A DNA stretch of 64,000 nucleotides from Pseudomonas sp. LRP2-20 (GTDB taxonomy: Bacteria; Pseudomonadota; Gammaproteobacteria; Pseudomonadales; Pseudomonadaceae). The notes under the pieces are model-generated. The model was not told where the DNA came from and made no database searches. It was given only the letters and a program-made list of their open reading frames with translations. The DNA lies in assembly GCF_024349685.1 (NCBI RefSeq), contig NZ_AP025944.1:3540001-3604000 (forward strand), in the 5' to 3' direction. Within the stretch, counting starts at the first letter, position 1, and each line of letters starts with the position of its first letter. This document shows, piece by piece, positions 34,231 through 43,404 of this stretch. A program made the translations under genes and the position numbers.

Positions 34231-35417
34231 CGGGCACCTACCACCGCCACCGCACGACCACGGCGCATCAGTAGCAGGCACGTCGGCGCCAGCAGCAGTT
34301 GGCCGAGGGCGACCAGCAGCAACGCGTGAGGCAATTGCGCCGCCACGCCAGCCGTCAGCGCCAACACCAGCAAGGGGCTGATGAACTCACCCGCGAAAAT
34401 GGCCGCAGTGAACCCGCCCGTGGCGCGGCCACGCTGGTCGAAGCCGACCTGTTGCATCACCCGGGTGATCAGCGTCGGCAGCAGCAGGCCAACACCCACG
34501 CCATTGGCCAGCACCGCCAGCACCACCAGGGCGTGGCTGCTCGCCAGCGCCATCAGGCCACCCCCCGCCCCGGCCGTGGCGAACCCCAGGGCCAGTAGCC
34601 AACTCGCCGGCAGACGCGTCAGCAGGCGAAAGGCCAGGGCGCCGGCCAGCACGCCAAGCTGGTTGGCGCCCATGGCCAGGCCCACTTGCCCGGGCGCATC
34701 GACCTGCAACAACTGCAGCACGTAACCGGCCTGCACCGGAACGATGAACAGGCTGATGCCGGCCAGCACGGTGAGCAGGTACAAGGGTGCCAGGGCGGGC
34801 CATGGAAACCGCGCAGCTGCCGTCGCTGCAGGCGCAACAGGGCAGGCACGAGGCTCCCACAGCAACATGGCCATCAGCGGCAAGCACAGCATGCCTACGG
34901 CGTAGAGGGCGAACGGCAGGCGCCAGCCGCTTTCGCCCAGGGCGCCGCCCAGCCCCATGAACACCGCCGCCGACAACGAGGTGACCACCATCTGCAAAGC
35001 GAACAACCGCTCCCGGCGCCGGCCATCGAAGTAGTCGCCCATCAGCGTGGTGCAGCAGGTCATGATGCCGGCTTCTGCCAGGCCGATACCGGCGCGGCTG
35101 GCAACGATCAGCCCCAGCGAGTCCAGCCACAGCGGTAAAAGCCCGCAAAGGCTGTACAGCAGCATGCTCGCCAGCAGTAACGGACGCCGCCCGATACGGT
35201 CAGCGAGAACACCCGCCAGCGGCGCCAGCAAGGCGATCACCAGCGCCGGCAGTGTCAACGCCACTGGCACCAGCACAGCAACGCCCGGTGTCTCGGCGAA
35301 ATGCGCCTGCATGCGTGGCAGCACCGGTGCAATCAGCACCGCGCCCAGCACGGGCAGGCAGCTGCCAAACAGCAGCAGCCCGGCCTGGGCGCTGCCTGCA
35401 GTGCGTTCAGCGACCAT
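34227..35417 (-). CDS. MFS transporter
   Basis: Twelve-helix major facilitator of 396 residues. Motif A appears as GVLADRIGRRPLLLASM between helices 2 and 3, and the N-terminus LLLFGSCLPVLGAVLIAPVL is typical of AraJ/Bcr-like carriers. The ATG at 35415-35417 has AAGGAG 7 nt upstream; upstream residues to 35501 are antisense to the RND gene. Its start overlaps the RND gene end by 11 nt. In the operon it could import the aromatic substrate or export intermediates. Confidence 0.9.
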   Translation of the reverse strand: MVAERTAGSAQAGLLLFGSCLPVLGAVLIAPVLPRMQAHFAETPGVAVLVPVALTLPALVIALLAPLAGVLADRIGRRPLLLASMLLYSLCGLLPLWLDSLGLIVASRAGIGLAEAGIMTCCTTLMGDYFDGRRRERLFALQMVVTSLSAAVFMGLGGALGESGWRLPFALYAVGMLCLPLMAMLLWEPRACPVAPAATAAARFPWPALAPLYLLTVLAGISLFIVPVQAGYVLQLLQVDAPGQVGLAMGANQLGVLAGALAFRLLTRLPASWLLALGFATAGAGGGLMALASSHALVVLAVLANGVGVGLLLPTLITRVMQQVGFDQRGRATGGFTAAIFAGEFISPLLVLALTAGVAAQLPHALLLVALGQLLLAPTCLLLMRRGRAVAVVGAR

Positions 35418-37875
35418 GGCTGATCTCCTTGAGCGAGCGAAAGCGGGCGTCTTGTTCGAGGTGACGCTGCTTGGGTTCGAGCGCCGGGGCCTGCTGCTCA
35501 CAGGTCTGGCGTTGCGGCAAAAGGAAGTAGGCCAGCGCCGGCAACAGGATCAGCGCACCGACCATGTTCCAGACGAACATGAACGCCAGCAGCACGCCCA
35601 TGTCGGCCTGGAACTTGATCGGCGAGAAGATCCAGGTGCCAACGCCAATGGCCAGGGTGATACCGGTCAGCATCACCACCTTGCCGGTAAACAGCAGCGC
35701 CCGGTAATAGGCCTCGGACAGGCTCGCGCCCTGACGCAGCTGGGCCAGCACAATGCTCATCACATACAGGGCATAATCGACGCCGATGCCAACGCCCAGA
35801 GCGATCACCGGCAGGGTCGCCACCTTCACACCAATGCCCAGGGCGACCATCAGCGCTTCGCAGAGGACCGAGGTGAGCATCAACGGCAGTACCGCGCAGA
35901 GCACCGCACGCCAGGAGCGGAAGGTCACCAGGCACAGCAGGATCACGGCACCATAGACCCACCAGAGCATGTCGCGGTTGGCCTGTTTCACCACCTGGTT
36001 GGTGGCCGCCTCGATGCCCGCACTGCCGGCTGCCATGAGAAAACTGGCCTGCTCGCTGTCGTTGGCCTGGGCGAACGCCTGAACGCTGTCCACCACTCGC
36101 TGCAGGGTGTCGGCTTTGTGGTCGGTGAGGTAGGCGTAGAGCGTCAGCAGGCTGCAATCGTCGTTGTACAGCCCGCGCGGGGCGTTGGCAGTGACCATGT
36201 TCAGGGTCGCCTGGTTGTCGACCAGTTCGTACCACTTCGGGCTGCCTTCGGACAGGCCGACCAACACCCGGCGGTTGAGCAGCGCCAGCGAGTTGGTCGT
36301 GTCCACACCTGGCAGGCCGCGCAGTTGCCAGTCCAGCTCATCCACGCGCTTCAACGTCGGGTAGGCCGAGCAGCCACCGGGCGCGGTGCGCACCATCACC
36401 GCGAACACGTCGCTACTGGCACCGTAGTGCCGGGTGACGAAGGCATTGTCGCGGTTGTAGCGCGAATCGGCGCGCAGCTCAGGGGCACCGGCGTCGAGAT
36501 CACCGACCTTCAGGTGCAGGCTCACGGCGTAGCCGCCAGCGGCCATCAGCGCAGCCACGGCGATGCAGCGGGCCGCCCAGCGACGCTGGGTGAAGAGGTC
36601 GAGGAAACGCCACAGCGCATGCTTGCGCGCCCCGCTCGCCTGTGCCTCTTCGTCACCCAGGCTGCGCCGTGCGGCGCGGGAGCTGACGCCGACATAGGAC
36701 AGCAGTACCGGCAACAGGATCAGGTTGGTGAAGATCAGCACCGCCACGCCCAGGCTGGCGATGACCGCCAGGTCCTGAATGACCTGGATCTGGATGATCA
36801 TCAGCACGGCAAAGCCGACGGCATCGCACAGCAGCGCGGTCAGTCCGGCCAGGAATAGCCGGCGGAAGGTGAAGCGCGCCGCCACCAGGCGATGCATGCC
36901 ACGGCCGATGTCCTGCATGATGCCGTTCATCTTCTGCGCACCGTGGCTCATGCCGATGGCGAACACCAGGAACGGCACCAACACCGAGTACGGGTCAAGC
37001 GCGTAGCCCAGCAGCGGCAGCAGCCCGAGCTGCCAGACCACCGCCACCAGCGAGCACACTACCACCAGCGCAGTGCTGCGCACGCAGCGGGTGTAGCCGT
37101 AGAGCACCACGGCGGTGATCGCGATGGCGGCGGCGAAGAACAGCAGGATCTGCCGCAGGCCGTCGATCAGGTCGCCGACCACCTTGGCAAAGCCGGTGAT
37201 ATGGATCTCCACGCCCTGGGCCTGGAAGCGCTGGCGCAGGTTCTCCAGATCGTGGGCGAAGGCCGTGTAATCCAGGGCCTGGCCGTCCGGGGTGTGCTCC
37301 AGCAGCGGTACGTAGATGATGCTGGAACGCTGGTCGAAGGCCACCAGCTGACCGATTTCGTTGGAGCGCTCGATGTTGCGCTTGAGCGCTGCCAGGCTCG
37401 CCTCCCCACCGTCGTAGCCGTCCGGGATCACCGGCCCGCCTTCCAGGCCCTCCTCGGTCACGCCGGTCCAGCGGGTGGACGGGGTCCACAGCGACTTCAT
37501 CGCCGCCCGGTCGACACCTGGCAGCAGATACACCGCATCGTTGAGCTGCTGGAGGCTGTGCAAGTAGTCCTTGTCGTAAAGGCTGCCACGTGGGTTGGCC
37601 ACGGCGATGCGCACGGCGTTGCCCAGGCCGGCCAGTTCCTGGCGGTGCTGCAGATAGTGGTGGATGAACGGGTGATCACGGGGGATCATGTTCTCGAAGC
37701 TGGCATTGAGGGTCAGGCGCGTGGCCTGCCAGCCGAGCAGCAAGGTCGCTGCCAGGCACAGCAGCAGGACCAGTGCTCGATGGTTGAACAGCGCACGCTC
37801 CAGCAGCGAGCCGGACGTGCTGTCGAAGTCATCGAGACGGCCGCTGGACGGCACAGGTGAATTCATGGCGTGCAT
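35407..37875 (-). CDS. RND/MMPL-superfamily transporter
   Basis: Inner-membrane RND-type protein of 822 residues with 12 predicted helices. Helix 1 (ALVLLLCLAATLLLGWQATR) is followed by a periplasmic domain to about residue 230, then five helices, a second periplasmic domain around 465-645 and six more helices. Typical stretches are LVPFLVFAIGMSHGAQKMNG and IALGVGIGVDYALYVMSIV. It is the exporter group often found with DUF1302, DUF1329 and Ycf48-like genes, as here. Those four genes are thought to move hydrophobic substrates through the envelope; direction is unknown. Two ATG codons (37875 and 37866) are possible; the start is not certain. Confidence 0.9.
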   Translation of the reverse strand: MHAMNSPVPSSGRLDDFDSTSGSLLERALFNHRALVLLLCLAATLLLGWQATRLTLNASFENMIPRDHPFIHHYLQHRQELAGLGNAVRIAVANPRGSLYDKDYLHSLQQLNDAVYLLPGVDRAAMKSLWTPSTRWTGVTEEGLEGGPVIPDGYDGGEASLAALKRNIERSNEIGQLVAFDQRSSIIYVPLLEHTPDGQALDYTAFAHDLENLRQRFQAQGVEIHITGFAKVVGDLIDGLRQILLFFAAAIAITAVVLYGYTRCVRSTALVVVCSLVAVVWQLGLLPLLGYALDPYSVLVPFLVFAIGMSHGAQKMNGIMQDIGRGMHRLVAARFTFRRLFLAGLTALLCDAVGFAVLMIIQIQVIQDLAVIASLGVAVLIFTNLILLPVLLSYVGVSSRAARRSLGDEEAQASGARKHALWRFLDLFTQRRWAARCIAVAALMAAGGYAVSLHLKVGDLDAGAPELRADSRYNRDNAFVTRHYGASSDVFAVMVRTAPGGCSAYPTLKRVDELDWQLRGLPGVDTTNSLALLNRRVLVGLSEGSPKWYELVDNQATLNMVTANAPRGLYNDDCSLLTLYAYLTDHKADTLQRVVDSVQAFAQANDSEQASFLMAAGSAGIEAATNQVVKQANRDMLWWVYGAVILLCLVTFRSWRAVLCAVLPLMLTSVLCEALMVALGIGVKVATLPVIALGVGIGVDYALYVMSIVLAQLRQGASLSEAYYRALLFTGKVVMLTGITLAIGVGTWIFSPIKFQADMGVLLAFMFVWNMVGALILLPALAYFLLPQRQTCEQQAPALEPKQRHLEQDARFRSLKEISHGR

Positions 37876-37878
37876 GGC

Positions 37879-38940
37879 TCAGTCCGTCGTGGTGGTAATG
37901 GAAGAAGTGTCCAGGCGGCGTGCTCCGGCCATGCCGACAGCAACGATGGCGCCGTCGGCAGCCGTGGTCGCTGCCGTCAGTGGCAGGCCGTCGGAGACCA
38001 CCAAGGGCTGCGCGGCAAAGCGGTCGAGGCGGCTGCGCAGCAGCATCCCGGCCTGGTTGGCGAACAGCAGCTGGCCACCGGTGGCGCGCATGCCGTTGAG
38101 CGACGCCGGAACCGGGTTGGCCAGCGCCTGAAAGCTGTCGCCGCCGTCATCGGAGGCGAACAGCGAACCGCGTAAACCACCCACCAGCAGCCGGCCACCG
38201 GGCAGCACGGTGGCGGCGAAATAACTGCCGTCGTAAGGCCCTTGCAGCGCCTCGAAGTGGCCACCGCCATCAGCCGAACGCAACAGCAGGCCCTGCTCGC
38301 CGGCGACGTATAACCTTGAGCCCTGACGCGCCAGCGCATACAGATGCAGGCCTCGGTCATTGGCCAGCAGCCCCATGCTGGAAGCCCAGGTACGGCCGCC
38401 ATCCTGGGTATGCAGGGCCAAACCATAGGCGCCGACGACCATGCCGTGCTGCGCATCGGCGAAGTTCAGCGCCAGCAGCGGCTTGTCCGCGCCATCGGCC
38501 TGCAAGCGTTGCGCCGCAGACACCCTGCGCGGCTCTGCTGCCGCCTCGGCCGCCTGTAGTTCCAGAGCCGCGGCGCGCTTGCCATCGAGCTGCAAGGTCC
38601 AGTGCTCGCCAGCATCGTCGCTATGCAGCACCACGCCGGCATGGCCGACCGCCCACCCCTTGCGCGCATCGATGAACTGCACGGCGGTCAGGCTGACACT
38701 GACCGGTACGCCCGTGGCCTGGCGCCAGTTTGCACCGTTGTCGTCGGAGAGCAGCACCACGCCGCGCTCGCCTACCGCCACCAGGCGCGCACCGGCCCGC
38801 GTCACATCCTGCAGCACCGCATGCAGGGCCTGCGGGCCCTGCACCGCCGGCTGCGAAAGCACATCCACAGCATCCCCGGCAAAGGCCGGGGGCAGCCCGC
38901 AACAGGCTGCCAGCAGCCAGCCATAGAGCATCTTGTTCAT
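37879..38940 (-). CDS. Secreted Ycf48-like (BNR-type) beta-propeller protein
   Basis: Exported protein of 353 residues with a signal peptide (MLYGWLLAACCGLPPAFAGD). Repeated BNR/Asp-box units follow: LLSDDNGANWRQATG, VLHSDDAGEHWTLQL, ALHTQDGGRTWASSM, LLRSADGGGHFEAL, LFASDDGGDSFQAL. They build a Ycf48-like propeller. In photosystem II assembly Ycf48 is a chaperone; in heterotrophs it is found next to RND-type exporters and DUF1302/1329 proteins, so a periplasmic adaptor role is plausible. The ATG at 38938-38940 is preferred over an upstream TTG. An AACAAGAA motif lies in its leader. It ends 3 nt before the RND gene. Confidence 0.85.
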   Translation of the reverse strand: MNKMLYGWLLAACCGLPPAFAGDAVDVLSQPAVQGPQALHAVLQDVTRAGARLVAVGERGVVLLSDDNGANWRQATGVPVSVSLTAVQFIDARKGWAVGHAGVVLHSDDAGEHWTLQLDGKRAAALELQAAEAAAEPRRVSAAQRLQADGADKPLLALNFADAQHGMVVGAYGLALHTQDGGRTWASSMGLLANDRGLHLYALARQGSRLYVAGEQGLLLRSADGGGHFEALQGPYDGSYFAATVLPGGRLLVGGLRGSLFASDDGGDSFQALANPVPASLNGMRATGGQLLFANQAGMLLRSRLDRFAAQPLVVSDGLPLTAATTAADGAIVAVGMAGARRLDTSSITTTTD

Positions 38941-38951
38941 CGCACGCAACC

Positions 38952-38966
38952 TTTTGTTCTTGTTGT
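38952..38966 (-). promoter_or_regulatory. Hfq/Crc (CA) motif before the Ycf48-like gene
   Basis: The minus strand reads ACAACAAGAACAAAA, which contains AACAAGAA and AAGAACAA overlapping, next to the ribosome site. Confidence 0.6.
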
Positions 38967-38994
38967 CGGTAAAGCCTGGGCACGAGGCGCCTGC

Positions 38995-40362
38995 TCAGCG
39001 CACACCCTCGCCTGCCATGGCGTCAGCGGTGAACACTGAGTCCTTGTACGGCGGCACGATGCGGTATTGCTCGCTTTTGCCGGCGAAAAGGTCACCGGCG
39101 AACCAGGCGCCAGAGAGCAGGTCGTAGAAACCGTTGGTGAGGGTCACCACACCCGGCAGGTCCGGCAGCACCACGGGCGAGGTCCAGACCACCTTGGCCA
39201 ACTGGTCGCGGGCGTCGTAGCGCTCACCCAGCACGGCGGCCCAGGTGTCCTCGTCGAGGTAGTAGGTGCTGCGCGGCATCACATGGCGCTGGCCCTGCTT
39301 CAGGGTCGCCTCGACCACCCACACGCGGTGCAACTCCCAACGGATCGACGCGGGGTTGAGGTGGTGCGGGTCGAGGAGCGCCTCGGCGCTGGCGGCGGTG
39401 AACACCTTGTTGGCGTTGTAGGGGATATACATTTCCTTCTTGCCCACCAGCTTCCAGTCGAAGCGGTCCAGGCGCCCGTTGAACACGTACAACTCATCGA
39501 AACTCATGACCCCGGCAGTGGCCGGCGTCGGCGTGTCGCAGCATGCGTTGGGCAGGCGGCGCACGCGACGCTGGCCCGGCAGGTAGGTCCACACGGCGGC
39601 TTTGTCGGCGTTGAGGTTTTCCAGGCCGGTGATGGCCTCGCCGGCGCGCAGTGGCGGGCCGTCGTTGGTCATGCGAATGGACCAGAACACACCCTTCTCA
39701 CCACTGCCGCCGGGGAGGTACCAGGGCATCTGCAGGTCGGCGCGCGAATCGTTGGTCAGTACATGCTTGCCGTCGGCGGTGGTCAGGTACTGGTTGAAGC
39801 TGGCGTGCCATGAGGCGCCACGCCAGCGCAGCAGGTGGTTCCACATGGCTTCCACGCCATTGGCCGGAATCGGGAATGGAATGCCCCCGGCCGCGCCTTC
39901 GGGCATGGGGCCGGCAGGGCCGTCCACCAGCTTGCCGCTGGTGGCGTTGGCGAACGTGGCGTCGTAGACCGATTGCGGTGCAGCCGCACTGCGGTGGGTC
40001 GGGTACACGTCAAGCCGGTAACTCTCCGGGTACTTCCTGAGCATCGCCTGAATGCCCGGGGTCAGCTTGTCGGCGTATTGCGCCAGGTTCTGCGCGGTAA
40101 TGGTCAGCAGCGGCTTGTCGCTGGCGAACGGATCGCCACGCTTGCCGCCGTCCTTGTAGGCCGGGTCGGCCTGGGTGTAACCACCGTTCCAGGCCGGGAT
40201 GCTGCCGTCGGCGTTGCCCGCGCGCTCGCCACCGAGCGGCGTCAGGGTGGTCTTGAGGGTGGCCGCCTGTTCGGCGGTCACCGCGGCACCGGCGCCGTGG
40301 GCGAACAGCAGCGAGGCACTCAGGGCAGTGAGCAGGGAAACGACTTTATTGTTGTGTTTCAT
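38995..40362 (-). CDS. DUF1329 outer-envelope protein
   Basis: Exported DUF1329 protein of 455 residues, standard length. The signal peptide VVSLLTALSASLLFAHGAGA is followed by the family start AAVTAEQAATLKTTLTPLGG and GNADGSIPAWNGGYT. It resembles a large LolA/LolB-like beta-fold. The gene sits next to the DUF1302 gene (14-nt gap), the almost universal partner. The pair is common in operons for degrading sterols, terpenes and other hydrophobic compounds, which suggests a lipid-like or aromatic substrate. Confidence 0.92.
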   Translation of the reverse strand: MKHNNKVVSLLTALSASLLFAHGAGAAVTAEQAATLKTTLTPLGGERAGNADGSIPAWNGGYTQADPAYKDGGKRGDPFASDKPLLTITAQNLAQYADKLTPGIQAMLRKYPESYRLDVYPTHRSAAAPQSVYDATFANATSGKLVDGPAGPMPEGAAGGIPFPIPANGVEAMWNHLLRWRGASWHASFNQYLTTADGKHVLTNDSRADLQMPWYLPGGSGEKGVFWSIRMTNDGPPLRAGEAITGLENLNADKAAVWTYLPGQRRVRRLPNACCDTPTPATAGVMSFDELYVFNGRLDRFDWKLVGKKEMYIPYNANKVFTAASAEALLDPHHLNPASIRWELHRVWVVEATLKQGQRHVMPRSTYYLDEDTWAAVLGERYDARDQLAKVVWTSPVVLPDLPGVVTLTNGFYDLLSGAWFAGDLFAGKSEQYRIVPPYKDSVFTADAMAGEGVR

Positions 40363-40376
40363 CGGGTAGTCCTCGG

Positions 40377-42047
40377 TCAGAAGGTGCGGCTGACAGTGAA
40401 GGCGATGAAGTCGCGGTCTTTGAGCGACTGTTCGAAGGTGTAGTGGTTGTCGGTGTCGAGGAAGGTGTTCTCGGGGCCGTAGTAGTGCGTGTAGGTCAGG
40501 CCCAGGCTCCAGGTATTGAGGTAATTGCCCTTCAGGCCGATGTTCAGGTCGCCGCCGTGATCGCTGCCAAAACCGGTGCCCAGGGCCATCGATGCGCCGT
40601 TGGTGTAGCTCGCGCCGAGCGGTACCGAAAGGTCGAGGCCGGGCAGGATCTGCCGGTACATCGGCTCGAACACCAGGCGCAGGCTGGTGGCGTCGCGGTC
40701 GGCATTGGGGTCGACGGCATCAGCGTTCTTGCTGACACTCATCACCCGGTTCCAGGCAATCTCGCCGAGGAAGCTCGACTCGGCAGCGATGAAGTTCGGT
40801 TCCAGGCTGGCCAGCCAGGAGAAGTTGGCGTGCAGGGTGCGGCCAGTGGCGTACAGCGGGTCGTTGTCGTTGTCGATCGCCTCGCCCACGGCCAGCGCAT
40901 GCTGGTTGGTGGAGGCCAGCGGCTGGTTCCAGCGCGTGGACAACTCGCCAGCGAGGTTGAAGTTGCCAAGGGTGGTGGAGAAACTGGCGCCGAGCGCCTC
41001 GATGCCTTCGGGGTACACCCAGTAGAACTCGCCAGCCTTGCCACTGACCGGGTCGAGGTTGGCGAAGTTCGGGCGCACGTTGAGCTGCGGCGATTTGTCG
41101 TGGAAGCGAATGGCATACACGCCCCAGTCGACAGTCTCGGTACGCCAGCGCACCTGCAGCCCACCCTGCCCCGAATCTTTGGCTTCCTTGTCATTGCCGT
41201 GGAAAAACGCCAGCGGCTGGCCACCGGGGAACACGGGTGAGCCGACGAACATGCGCTCGGCGCCATCACCGAAGAAGTCGTCCGTGGAGAAGTAGCTGCC
41301 CGCTGCCGGCAAGCGGTTGGCCTCCCATTCGAACTGGTAGTAGGCCCCCACCGAGATATCCGGGGTCAGCTGCAACTGCCCGGAGATCTGCTGCACCGGG
41401 CGGATCAGCTCCTTGAACTGGGTATTGGGCACCGACAGGCCCTTGACCACGTCCACCGGCGCCATGCCCCCGGCAATGCCGTTCATGCCATAGAACAGGC
41501 TTTCGCCCCACTGCATGGCGTATTGGCCCAGGCGCCCGGACAGCGGCAGGTTGCCGATCTCGGTCTTGCCGAAGATGAAGGCGTCGAGCAGCTCGCCCTT
41601 GCGCCCGTGCAGCGTGCGGGTGTCGTCGGTGAATTCGTCGTAGTCGACCGAATAGCTGTTGGCGCGGCTGGGGTCGTGGTTGTCGGTACCCTGGTTGTAG
41701 ACATCGTCGTACCAGGCCGCACCACTGACCCGCGCACCGATGTTGTGGTAGGTGATGTCCAGCTCCGACAGCAGGTCCAGCCGGTTGGAGATCAGGCCCT
41801 TGTCGAAGTTGCGGTCGCCGTCGTCCAGGTTCAGCGCGGTCTGGCCCTCGGTCAGCTTGCTGCTGGCGTCCTGGGTACGCCAGGCGGCGCTGTATTTCAG
41901 GGTGTTGTCCCAGCGCACCCGCAGGTCGGGGTTGCCGGTGGCGAATTCGAAGGCCTGGGCCTGGCTGGTGGCCAGCGTGAACAGCACCAGGCTGAGGGGC
42001 TTGAGCACCGGCAATGGCCCTGCGGGTGCACCTTTGCGAGTCAACAT
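40377..42047 (-). CDS. DUF1302 outer-membrane beta-barrel protein
   Basis: Outer-membrane protein of 556 residues. After the signal peptide (ending SQAQA-FEF) the family opening LRVRWDNTLKYSAAWR appears, and the last strand RDFIAFTVSRTF ends in Phe. Many alternating strands indicate a large barrel. In Pseudomonas it is coded with DUF1329, Ycf48-like and RND proteins; uptake of hydrophobic aromatics across the outer membrane is the working idea. AACAAGAA occurs twice in its leader at 42061-42074. Confidence 0.9.
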   Translation of the reverse strand: MLTRKGAPAGPLPVLKPLSLVLFTLATSQAQAFEFATGNPDLRVRWDNTLKYSAAWRTQDASSKLTEGQTALNLDDGDRNFDKGLISNRLDLLSELDITYHNIGARVSGAAWYDDVYNQGTDNHDPSRANSYSVDYDEFTDDTRTLHGRKGELLDAFIFGKTEIGNLPLSGRLGQYAMQWGESLFYGMNGIAGGMAPVDVVKGLSVPNTQFKELIRPVQQISGQLQLTPDISVGAYYQFEWEANRLPAAGSYFSTDDFFGDGAERMFVGSPVFPGGQPLAFFHGNDKEAKDSGQGGLQVRWRTETVDWGVYAIRFHDKSPQLNVRPNFANLDPVSGKAGEFYWVYPEGIEALGASFSTTLGNFNLAGELSTRWNQPLASTNQHALAVGEAIDNDNDPLYATGRTLHANFSWLASLEPNFIAAESSFLGEIAWNRVMSVSKNADAVDPNADRDATSLRLVFEPMYRQILPGLDLSVPLGASYTNGASMALGTGFGSDHGGDLNIGLKGNYLNTWSLGLTYTHYYGPENTFLDTDNHYTFEQSLKDRDFIAFTVSRTF

Positions 42048-42060
42048 CGGGGTTTCCTCT

Positions 42061-42077
42061 TTCTTGTTCTTGTTTTT
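42061..42077 (-). promoter_or_regulatory. Double Hfq/Crc (CA) motif before DUF1302
   Basis: Two AACAAGAA copies overlap on the minus strand (42061-42068 and 42067-42074), just upstream of AGAGGA. This is the strongest CA site in the window. Confidence 0.65.
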
Positions 42078-42140
42078 GTGCGTCGGTGTTGGCGTATGAC
42101 CTGGCGCACCGGCAAGGCAGGGCGCCGCGGATACGGGGAA

Positions 42141-43265
42141 TCAGAGCGGCCGCGCGGTGACCTCCAGCATCTGCTTGACCAGACCGATACGGTCGAAGGA
42201 CCGGTCGCGCTGGATTTCCTTCTCGCCGGCCAGCAGCGACATCTCGCTGATGTACTTGCAGCGCTCGAAACGCCTGTCCATGAAGCGCCGCAATTGAGCA
42301 TCCAGGCTGTCGCCAGCGGTAAGCTCTTCGGCCAGCACCACCGCGTCTTCGATGGCCATGCCCGCGCCCTGCCCCAGGTGCGGCGTGGTGGCATGTGCGG
42401 CATCGCCAATCAGCAGGACACGGCCGCGATACCAGGGCTCATCGACGAACACGGCCTCCAGCGGCTTGTAGACCACGTCGGCGTGGTCGACGATTTGCGA
42501 GCGCAGCTCACCGATCAGCCCACCAAAACCGGCCAGGCGCTGACGCAGGCCGTCGGCCAGGGTGGCGGGCTCCATCCAGGGATTGCCTGGCTCGTGGGAG
42601 GTGGTGAACAGGTACATCAGGTCATCGGCCAGCGGCACCAGGCCGGCGTTGCCCGAAGGCCCCTGGTAGTTGGCCAGGTGGTCGATGCCAGCAGCCCGCG
42701 GGAAGTTGTAGCGCCATACCGACTGCCCGGTGAAGCGCGGCTGATAACGGTCGCCGAACAACAGGCCGCGCACCTTCGAAAACAGCCCGTCGGCGCCGAC
42801 CACCAGCCCATAGCGGCCGTGGCTACCGTCGCTGAACAGCACATCCACTGCGCTGTCGTCCTGCTCGAAGCGTTCCACCGAGGTGCCCAGGCGCACCTGG
42901 GTACCCAGTTCGATGGCGGTTTCGCTCAGCACCTTGTGCAGGGCACGGCGTGAAATGCCGACATTGGCCGGATAATGCGGGCCGGCCAGGCGCTGCCCGG
43001 GAATGCGCGCCAACTGCTGGCCCTCGGTGGTGTAGATGGCCACGTCCTCGAAGGCATAGGCCGCGTCGAGATAGGCATCGAGCAGGCCCAGGCGATGCAT
43101 CTCGCGCACCACGTTGCTCTGCTGGATGATACCGACGCCGTAGACGGTCCACTCGGTCTTCAGCTCGACCAGGTCGACGGCGATGCCCTTGCGGCGCAGG
43201 GCAATGGCAGCGCATAGCCCGCCAATCCCGCCGCCTACGATCAGCACGGTGTTCACAGTATTCAT
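42141..43265 (-). CDS. FAD-dependent aromatic hydroxylase
   Basis: Single-component flavoprotein monooxygenase of 374 residues, in the salicylate/3-hydroxybenzoate hydroxylase class. The dinucleotide motif GGGIGG is at 11-16, the DG motif is VVGADGLFSKVR, and the GD motif is LLIGDAAHATTPHLGQGAGM. It would add OH to an aromatic ring using NAD(P)H and O2. I use the ATG at 43263-43265; the frame is open further upstream but passes through the regulatory box. It is the first gene of the 13-kb minus-strand operon. Box 1 (43360-43404) lies 94 nt upstream and an AACAAGAA motif is in the leader. In the fde pathway the equivalent enzyme hydroxylates naringenin at C-8. Confidence 0.88.
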   Translation of the reverse strand: MNTVNTVLIVGGGIGGLCAAIALRRKGIAVDLVELKTEWTVYGVGIIQQSNVVREMHRLGLLDAYLDAAYAFEDVAIYTTEGQQLARIPGQRLAGPHYPANVGISRRALHKVLSETAIELGTQVRLGTSVERFEQDDSAVDVLFSDGSHGRYGLVVGADGLFSKVRGLLFGDRYQPRFTGQSVWRYNFPRAAGIDHLANYQGPSGNAGLVPLADDLMYLFTTSHEPGNPWMEPATLADGLRQRLAGFGGLIGELRSQIVDHADVVYKPLEAVFVDEPWYRGRVLLIGDAAHATTPHLGQGAGMAIEDAVVLAEELTAGDSLDAQLRRFMDRRFERCKYISEMSLLAGEKEIQRDRSFDRIGLVKQMLEVTARPL

Positions 43266-43283
43266 GGCATGTCTCACGTCTTG

Positions 43284-43291
43284 TTCTTGTT
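43284..43291 (-). promoter_or_regulatory. Hfq/Crc (CA) motif before the FAD hydroxylase
   Basis: AACAAGAA on the minus strand in the leader of the first gene of the operon, so it may set catabolite control of the entry step. Confidence 0.6.
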
Positions 43292-43359
43292 GTCCGCCTC
43301 GGCATGCGCGGCGGCCGTTTCCTGTGCCTGCGCACAGCTTCCCGGCTGCGCCGGGCTTT

Positions 43360-43404
43360 GACCAATCGCGTCGCGGGATGCGACCTATCGCGCGGCGCGA
43401 TGGC
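43360..43404. promoter_or_regulatory. Nod-box-like element 1 (two ATC-N9-GAT modules)
   Basis: ATC-N9-GAT occurs at 43365-43379 and 43387-43401, 22 nt apart. The same 45-nt pattern occurs at 44811 and 45949. ATC-N9-GAT is the LysR/NodD motif described in nod boxes. It ends 94 nt upstream of the FAD hydroxylase start and abuts the Rieske gene stop at 43405. Confidence 0.8.

Noticed and set aside
35047..36858. A 603-codon plus-strand open frame
   Set aside because: It is antisense to the RND and MFS genes, which have clear membrane helices and family motifs.
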